DNA of 64,000 nt from Micromonospora sp. WMMD1120 (GTDB lineage: Bacteria; Actinomycetota; Actinomycetes; Mycobacteriales; Micromonosporaceae). Below, one piece after another: positions 60,001 to 64,000 of this stretch (position 1 is its first letter; each line of letters starts with the position of its first letter). A program made the translations under genes and the position numbers. The stretch is taken from NCBI RefSeq assembly GCF_029626235.1, contig NZ_JARUBO010000005.1:5490001-5554000 (forward strand), written 5' to 3'. Under the pieces are notes generated by a model that saw only the letters and a list, made by a program, of their open reading frames with translations, was not told the origin of the DNA and searched no databases.

Positions 60001-61008
60001 TCACGAGACCGGACGGGCGTGTTCCAACTTGATCGGCACGTGCAGCGCCGAAACCTCGGCAACCTCACGCTCCCCAAACGTCACGTTACCGCCGCCACCC
60101 CGGACCGACGCCACCACCCCACCAGGAATGTTCAACGCCGTCCGCATCGTCGCCGGATCACCGATCACCGTGATCGTGTACGGGCCCGTCAACCGACGCC
60201 CCTCCACCACGAGCGACCCGTTCTCCCCATCCAGGAAGAACGTCGACGCGATGATCCGCACCGTCGCCCGATCACCACCGGAGATCTGCATCGCCTCCGC
60301 GCCCGCGCCCCGCAACTCCTGCACCGCGTCCAACACCCGGTTCGCCGAGATCGGCTTCACACCCGACTCGAACTGCACCGTCAACCCCGGACCCACCGCC
60401 GGCAACGTACCCGCCAGAATGCCCAGCTCATCCGCCCGCCGCGTCGCCTCGTCCAACGCCGCCTGCCGACCCTGCTCGCCCGAGCGCAACTGCCGCTGGC
60501 TGTCCTCCAACGCCCGGATGTCCTGCTGCAGGCGACTCTCCCGCGCATCCAGATCCGACAGGATGCGCACCAGGTCCTCCTGGCGCGTCGCCCCCAACGT
60601 CGGATCCGTCGACGTCGTCTTCAACTGCACGACCAGCGTGAACCCCAGCAACACCAACAACGCCACGATCATCACACCGGCCGTGCTGAACCGCGACCGC
60701 GGCGACACCGCTGACCGCGCCGGCTCCTCGGCAGACTCCTCCGCCGGCTCCTCGGCAACGGCCGACCCACCGGCCGGCGGCACCGCACGCAGATCCACCG
60801 TCGCGCCGTCATCCACCGGCGCCCCACCCGGCTCGTCGTCCGACGGCCCCGGCGGGACCTCACCCGGCCCCCGCGGCGCCAACGGACTCAGCTCGTCCGG
60901 GTCCGGCGCATCCGGCCGCGGATCCGGCTCACCCGCCGGCCCGCCCGGCCGCCCCGGACCCGCCGGCTGCGGCCACCCGGTCCCCGTGTCGGTCTGCTCG
61001 TCATCCAT
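60001..61008 (-). CDS. DUF881-family membrane-anchored protein
   Basis: This 335-residue protein has a Pro/Glu/Asp-rich N-terminal 110 residues, one transmembrane helix (about 118-138, FSTAGVMIVALLVLLGFTLVV), a short coiled coil (about 150-190) and a DUF881 domain (to the end; VVEGRRLTGPYTITVIGDPATMRTALN). DUF881 proteins sit with Sbp and PgsA in many Gram-positives and are linked to cell division or envelope, but the role is open. The stop abuts an 18-base palindrome. Confidence 0.88.
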   Translation of the reverse strand: MDDEQTDTGTGWPQPAGPGRPGGPAGEPDPRPDAPDPDELSPLAPRGPGEVPPGPSDDEPGGAPVDDGATVDLRAVPPAGGSAVAEEPAEESAEEPARSAVSPRSRFSTAGVMIVALLVLLGFTLVVQLKTTSTDPTLGATRQEDLVRILSDLDARESRLQQDIRALEDSQRQLRSGEQGRQAALDEATRRADELGILAGTLPAVGPGLTVQFESGVKPISANRVLDAVQELRGAGAEAMQISGGDRATVRIIASTFFLDGENGSLVVEGRRLTGPYTITVIGDPATMRTALNIPGGVVASVRGGGGNVTFGEREVAEVSALHVPIKLEHARPVS

Positions 61009-61019
61009 CGCAACCCAAC

Positions 61020-61352
61020 CTACGCCCGGAACAGGTGCCGACGGATCGCCGCCACGTTCCCGAAGATACGCACACCCAGCACCACGACCACACCCGTGGA
61101 CAACTGCCCACCCACCCCCAACTGGTCACCCAGATACACGATCAGACCAGCGACCAACACGTTGGAGATGAACGACACCACGAACTGCTTGTCATCGAAG
61201 ATACGGTCCAACCGCGCCCGCACCCCACCGAACACCGCATCCAACGCGGCCACCACAGCGATCGGCAGATACGGCTGCAACGCCGCCGGCACCGTGGGAT
61301 CAAGCCACACCCCCAGCACCACACCGGCGAGCAACGCCAGAACCGCGATCAT
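61020..61352 (-). CDS. sbp: Small basic family protein (Sbp)
   Basis: This 110-residue protein has three hydrophobic helices and the family start MIAVLALLAGVVLGVWLDPTVP, with later AVFGGVRARLDRIFDDKQFVVSFISN. Sbp proteins occur between the two DUF881 genes in the same order in Bacillus and mycobacteria. Function unknown. Overlaps the preceding DUF881 gene by 4 bp. Confidence 0.92.
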   Translation of the reverse strand: MIAVLALLAGVVLGVWLDPTVPAALQPYLPIAVVAALDAVFGGVRARLDRIFDDKQFVVSFISNVLVAGLIVYLGDQLGVGGQLSTGVVVVLGVRIFGNVAAIRRHLFRA

Positions 61353-62293
61353 CGGCCACCTCCGGAGGGGCTAACTGTCGTCGCCGGACCGGACGACCCG
61401 GGACCGCCGGACCGGACACCCGACGCGGAAGGGCTCGGACTGACCGACGGCTTGGCGTAGCGTAGCTGCGGCTCCGGCGCCGCCGGCAAGGTGAGGTCAT
61501 CGGACTCCCGCACACCGAACGACAACCCCGTCTTCTGCGCGACCTCCCGCATCAACGCCGCGTTACGGCTGTCCTCGAACTTGCGCCGCATCGAACCCGG
61601 ACCGATCGCCGACACCTCGTACGGCCCCGTCACCGGCCGGAAATCCACGAGCATCGCCTCACCCGCCGACCGGATCGTCGACGTCGACGTCAACCGCTGC
61701 CCGTTGATGGCGATCGCCTCCGCGCCGGCGCTCCACAACGCGTTCGCCACCCCCTGCAGATCGCTGTAGAGCACCCGCGGCGGCCCCGCGCCCGCGCCGG
61801 TCACCGCGTCCGCGTTGTCCGGCGCGTCCGCCAACCGCACCACCACACCGTCGCCACGCACCCGCCCCAACCCGGTGCTCGCCTCCAGATCACGCAACCG
61901 GGCGGCGGCCGACCCGCTCAACGCCGCGTCCCGCTGCCGACCGACCTCCTCACGCAGCTGGTCCGCCCGCGTCGACAACCGGTCGGTCTGACTCTCCCGC
62001 TCCTTGATCTGCGCCACCAGCCCGGAGCGGGCCTGGCTGCGCCCCGGCTCGTCGGCCACCGTCTGCCGGTACGCCACAGCGAACAGGAAACCCAGCAACA
62101 CCACCACGACCAGGCTCACCGACCGCGCCGACCGGGCCCGCCACCCCGGCGTCGACCCGGACGCCGACGAGCGACGCCGCGCCGCGGCCGCGTCCGCATA
62201 GCCTGGGTCCAGCGGGTTGCGGAACAGCTCGGTGAGGAAATCCGGCGCGTACACCCGGTCCTGACCCGGCTTCCCGGGCCGCGGCGCGCTCAC
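61349..62293 (-). CDS. DUF881-family membrane-anchored protein (second copy)
   Basis: This 314-residue protein has a cytoplasmic N-terminus, one helix (about 58-76, SVSLVVVVLLGFLFAVAY), a coiled coil (about 85-130) and a DUF881 domain (RVLYSDLQGVANALWSAGAEAIAINGQRL). It overlaps the pgsA gene (GTGA) and the sbp gene (ATGA), so all three are coupled. The GTG start at 62293 is weak but fixed by the overlap. Confidence 0.88.
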   Translation of the reverse strand: MSAPRPGKPGQDRVYAPDFLTELFRNPLDPGYADAAAARRRSSASGSTPGWRARSARSVSLVVVVLLGFLFAVAYRQTVADEPGRSQARSGLVAQIKERESQTDRLSTRADQLREEVGRQRDAALSGSAAARLRDLEASTGLGRVRGDGVVVRLADAPDNADAVTGAGAGPPRVLYSDLQGVANALWSAGAEAIAINGQRLTSTSTIRSAGEAMLVDFRPVTGPYEVSAIGPGSMRRKFEDSRNAALMREVAQKTGLSFGVRESDDLTLPAAPEPQLRYAKPSVSPSPSASGVRSGGPGSSGPATTVSPSGGGR

Positions 62294-62922
62294 GCCACCG
62301 CCCTCGGACCACGGACCGCGCGCACCAGACGCGCCGCCTGCACGACGTACATCCCGCCGGCGACCCAGTAGAGCACCAGGCCCCACCACGCCAGCGCCCA
62401 GCCGATCGCGCTCGCCGCCGTCGCCACCCCGGTCGCCGCGGTGGCCAACAGCAACACCGGGAACGCCGCAAGCAGCAGGAACGTCGCGGTCTTACCCATG
62501 TAGTGCACCGGCGGCGGCCCGTACCCGTGCCGACGCAGCACCGCCAGCGAGGCGAGCAGGAGCAGCTCGCGGGCCAGCAGCGCGGCGGTGAACTGCCACG
62601 GCACCACCTCGCGCGCGGTGAAGGCGACCAGGGTGGCGAGGATGTAGAGCCGGTCGGCGAGCGGGTCGAGCAACTCGCCGAGGCGGCTCACCTGACGCAG
62701 CCGACGGGCGATCCACCCGTCGACCCAGTCGGTGGTGCCGCCGATGGCCAGCACGACGACCGCCGCCACGTCGGACCGGGCGACCAGGAACAGGTAGAGG
62801 AAGAGCGGCACGCCCAGCAGCCGCCCGAAGCTGATCAGGTTGGGCAGGGTGAGCACGCGGTTGCCGGGACCCTGGTCACCGGTGTCCGGCGGTTGCTCTG
62901 CCCGAGCCGGCCGACGCGACAC
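62290..62922 (-). CDS. pgsA: CDP-alcohol phosphatidyltransferase (PgsA-like)
   Basis: This 210-residue membrane protein has the DG-x2-AR-x8-G-x3-D-x3-D motif in DWVDGWIARRLRQVSRLGELLDPLADR. It would make phosphatidylglycerol phosphate or a related lipid (as PgsA2 in mycobacteria). Helices occupy residues 28-200. GGAGGAGG lies before the GTG at 62922. TATAGT on the minus strand (63096-63091) is a likely -10 about 170 bases upstream. Confidence 0.9.
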   Translation of the reverse strand: MSRRPARAEQPPDTGDQGPGNRVLTLPNLISFGRLLGVPLFLYLFLVARSDVAAVVVLAIGGTTDWVDGWIARRLRQVSRLGELLDPLADRLYILATLVAFTAREVVPWQFTAALLARELLLLASLAVLRRHGYGPPPVHYMGKTATFLLLAAFPVLLLATAATGVATAASAIGWALAWWGLVLYWVAGGMYVVQAARLVRAVRGPRAVA

Positions 62923-63046
62923 CGATCCTCCTCCACGGCACGCGGGCCCCCGGCCGACGCCGGGCGCGGCCGAGGGTCGTACGCGTTGTCGGGCCGACCA
63001 CCGCCGGCGCTCCCCCGCGGCCCCGGGCGGGGCCCCGTTCCTGATG

Positions 63047-63075
63047 CGGCCCGCGGTCGTCATGACCGCGGGCCG
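63047..63075. repeat. 12-bp GC hairpin in the pgsA leader
   Basis: Perfect 12-bp arms at 63047-63058 and 63064-63075 with a 5-base loop. It lies 15 bases downstream (minus strand) of the TATAGT box, so it would sit at the 5' end of the pgsA mRNA. No other gene fits in 62923-63217. Its role is unknown; it may stabilise the leader or attenuate. Confidence 0.55.
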
Positions 63076-63090
63076 GGTAGGTGCGCTGCC

Positions 63091-63096
63091 ACTATA
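63091..63096 (-). promoter_or_regulatory. -10 box of the pgsA operon
   Basis: TATAGT on the minus strand. The region upstream lacks a good -35. It lies between the pgsA leader hairpin and the marR gene end. Confidence 0.4.
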
Positions 63097-63217
63097 TCGG
63101 GCTCCCTCTTGCTGCCCGGCTCCCGTTGTCCGCCGGTCGGTGCGGTTGTGTCGCGTTGTGGCGGGCGTCACCACGCGTAGAGCGTCCTAGGACACCAGTG
63201 GACAGCGGGGATGCCGC

Positions 63218-63679
63218 TCAGGCGGTGCGGACCGCCGGATCGACCTGCGGCTCAGGCACCGACGTCGCCGCCCGGGCGAACGCGACCAACGCCAGCAACA
63301 GGTCGTGCTGCGTCCGCGTCGGCATCCGGTCGAGCACCGACTGCACCGCCCGTTGCCGCCGCTGGGCCAACTCCTCCAGCAGCGTCAGCGCGGCGGCGGT
63401 CGGCACCAGGCGCACCTCCCGCCGGTCGCGGGGGTCGGCCACCCGGCGCAACAGGCCGGTCGCCTCCAACCTGTCGCACAGTCGGCTGGCCGACGAGGGC
63501 ACCACGTCCAGCAGCTCGGCCAGCCCGTTGACGTTGGTCTCGGGTCGATCGCTGAGCAGCGTCAAGACCCGCAGCTGGGTGGGCGGCAACCGGTGCCGGG
63601 ACGCGGCCGAGTCGAGCACGGCGACGAGAGTCTGGGCAGCCGCGTCGATCGCTGCGGCGAGATCCGCAGGTCGCTCCAC
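63218..63679 (-). CDS. MarR-family transcriptional regulator
   Basis: This 153-residue protein has a winged helix (about 45-95, LRVLTLLSDRPETNVNGLAELLDVVPSSASRLCDRLEATGLL) and the wing DPRDRREVRLVPT of the MarR family. The GTG at 63679 was chosen; the open frame continues upstream without a ribosome site. It sits 56 bp after the SpoIIE-type phosphatase on the same strand and may be its operon partner. Ligand unknown. Confidence 0.88.
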   Translation of the reverse strand: MERPADLAAAIDAAAQTLVAVLDSAASRHRLPPTQLRVLTLLSDRPETNVNGLAELLDVVPSSASRLCDRLEATGLLRRVADPRDRREVRLVPTAAALTLLEELAQRRQRAVQSVLDRMPTRTQHDLLLALVAFARAATSVPEPQVDPAVRTA

Positions 63680-63735
63680 CTGATGTCCCCTGCCGTCGTC
63701 GCGCTGGTGCCCGCCCGGCGAAGCGGCGGTGAACC

Positions 63736-64000
63736 TCACCCCCTGCCCCGCCCGTCCGGACCGTGCCAGTCCAGACAGACCACCACGGCGTCGTCGCGCA
63801 GATCGGACTCCGCGTGGTAGGCGTGCAGTTCGCGCATCACCGTACCAACCGCCTCGGCCGGCGGCTGCAACCGCGTGGCGCGCAGCGACCGCGCCATCAT
63901 CTGCTGGCCGTACGGCTCCCGGCCCGGCGGCTCCGCGGCCCACACCCCGTCGCTGACCACGAAGAGCCGGTCACCCGGCTCCAGGTGCAGATCCTGCAGC
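63736..64000 (-). CDS. SpoIIE-type Ser/Thr phosphatase, C-terminal end (partial)
   Basis: This 87-residue tail reads LEPGDRLFVVSDGVWAA and ends with DLRDDAVVVCLDW, the last metal-binding Asp motifs of SpoIIE/PP2C phosphatases. The rest lies beyond the window. Such phosphatases act on anti-anti-sigma factors or envelope signalling proteins. The MarR gene follows on the same strand. Confidence 0.75.
   Translation of the reverse strand, partial: LQDLHLEPGDRLFVVSDGVWAAEPPGREPYGQQMMARSLRATRLQPPAEAVGTVMRELHAYHAESDLRDDAVVVCLDWHGPDGRGRG

Overview
The window looks like the chromosome of a Micromonosporaceae-type actinobacterium, close to Micromonospora. GC is very high, GTG starts are frequent, and many genes appear to start without a leader behind a TANNNT -10 box. 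It carries actinobacterial hallmark genes (a mycothiol-dependent MDMPI-type enzyme, DUF5999, GarA/FHA, an FtsR-type MerR, DUF881/Sbp). The right end repeats the actinobacterial order pgsA - DUF881 - sbp - DUF881 - gcvH - garA - merR(ftsR) - bifunctional nuclease - merR - gcvP. The genus is an inference from family content; no rRNA gene is present.

1-14 kb: an ECF sigma factor is translationally coupled to a CU044_5270-type membrane protein and followed by a large secreted subtilase. Next come a divergent MFS exporter/MarR pair, a decayed adenosine deaminase tail, a DUF2087 protein, a second MarR with a DUF6069 membrane protein behind a clear dyad operator, an ABC-F ATPase preceded by a 14-codon leader peptide, a GNAT, an Hsp20 gene with an HspR-type (HAIR) operator and a perfect terminator, and a tyrosine recombinase. 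14-23 kb: mostly metabolic or housekeeping singletons (LLM oxidoreductase, beta-propeller protein, AidB-like acyl-CoA dehydrogenase, a shortened LtrA overlapping thymidine kinase, UMF1-type MFS, GDPD, PlsC). 23-33 kb: cytochrome bd (cydAB) behind iterated GTAGTA dyads, an Eis-like acetyltransferase, PrxQ-type peroxiredoxin, SDR, an OFA-type MFS with its 41-residue small subunit, an MDMPI enzyme and glucose-6-phosphate dehydrogenase.

33.4-35.7 kb holds a compact type-VII-secretion-style toxin/immunity cassette on the minus strand: YbaB-like, WXG100-like, a WXG100-like toxin N-terminal domain, a toxin C-terminal domain and a putative immunity gene. The two toxin halves lie in one reading frame and are separated only by a TAG codon. 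35.7-49 kb: PhzF isomerase, a CopB-type P1B ATPase behind a CsoR-type box, an unknown zinc-ribbon protein, a second tyrosine recombinase between palindromes, a fasciclin lipoprotein, an M14 carboxypeptidase with a C-terminal repeat domain, an EEP-family protein, a TSUP transporter, GNAT, peptide deformylase, PabB and DUF5999.

49-64 kb (all minus strand): glycine decarboxylase gcvP under a single-aptamer glycine riboswitch, a sirtuin, a MerR-PP2C fusion with a likely internal start, a globin operon (truncated haemoglobin, flavohaemoglobin-like reductase, DivIVA-domain protein), then the conserved MerR/nuclease/FtsR/GarA/GcvH/DUF881/Sbp/PgsA block, a MarR and the end of a SpoIIE-type phosphatase. 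The most unusual items are the leaderless leader peptide before the ABC-F gene, the amber-split toxin, the MerR-PP2C fusion, and the clustering of NO-type globins with a DivIVA protein. I saw no CRISPR array, prophage, insertion sequence, tRNA or rRNA.
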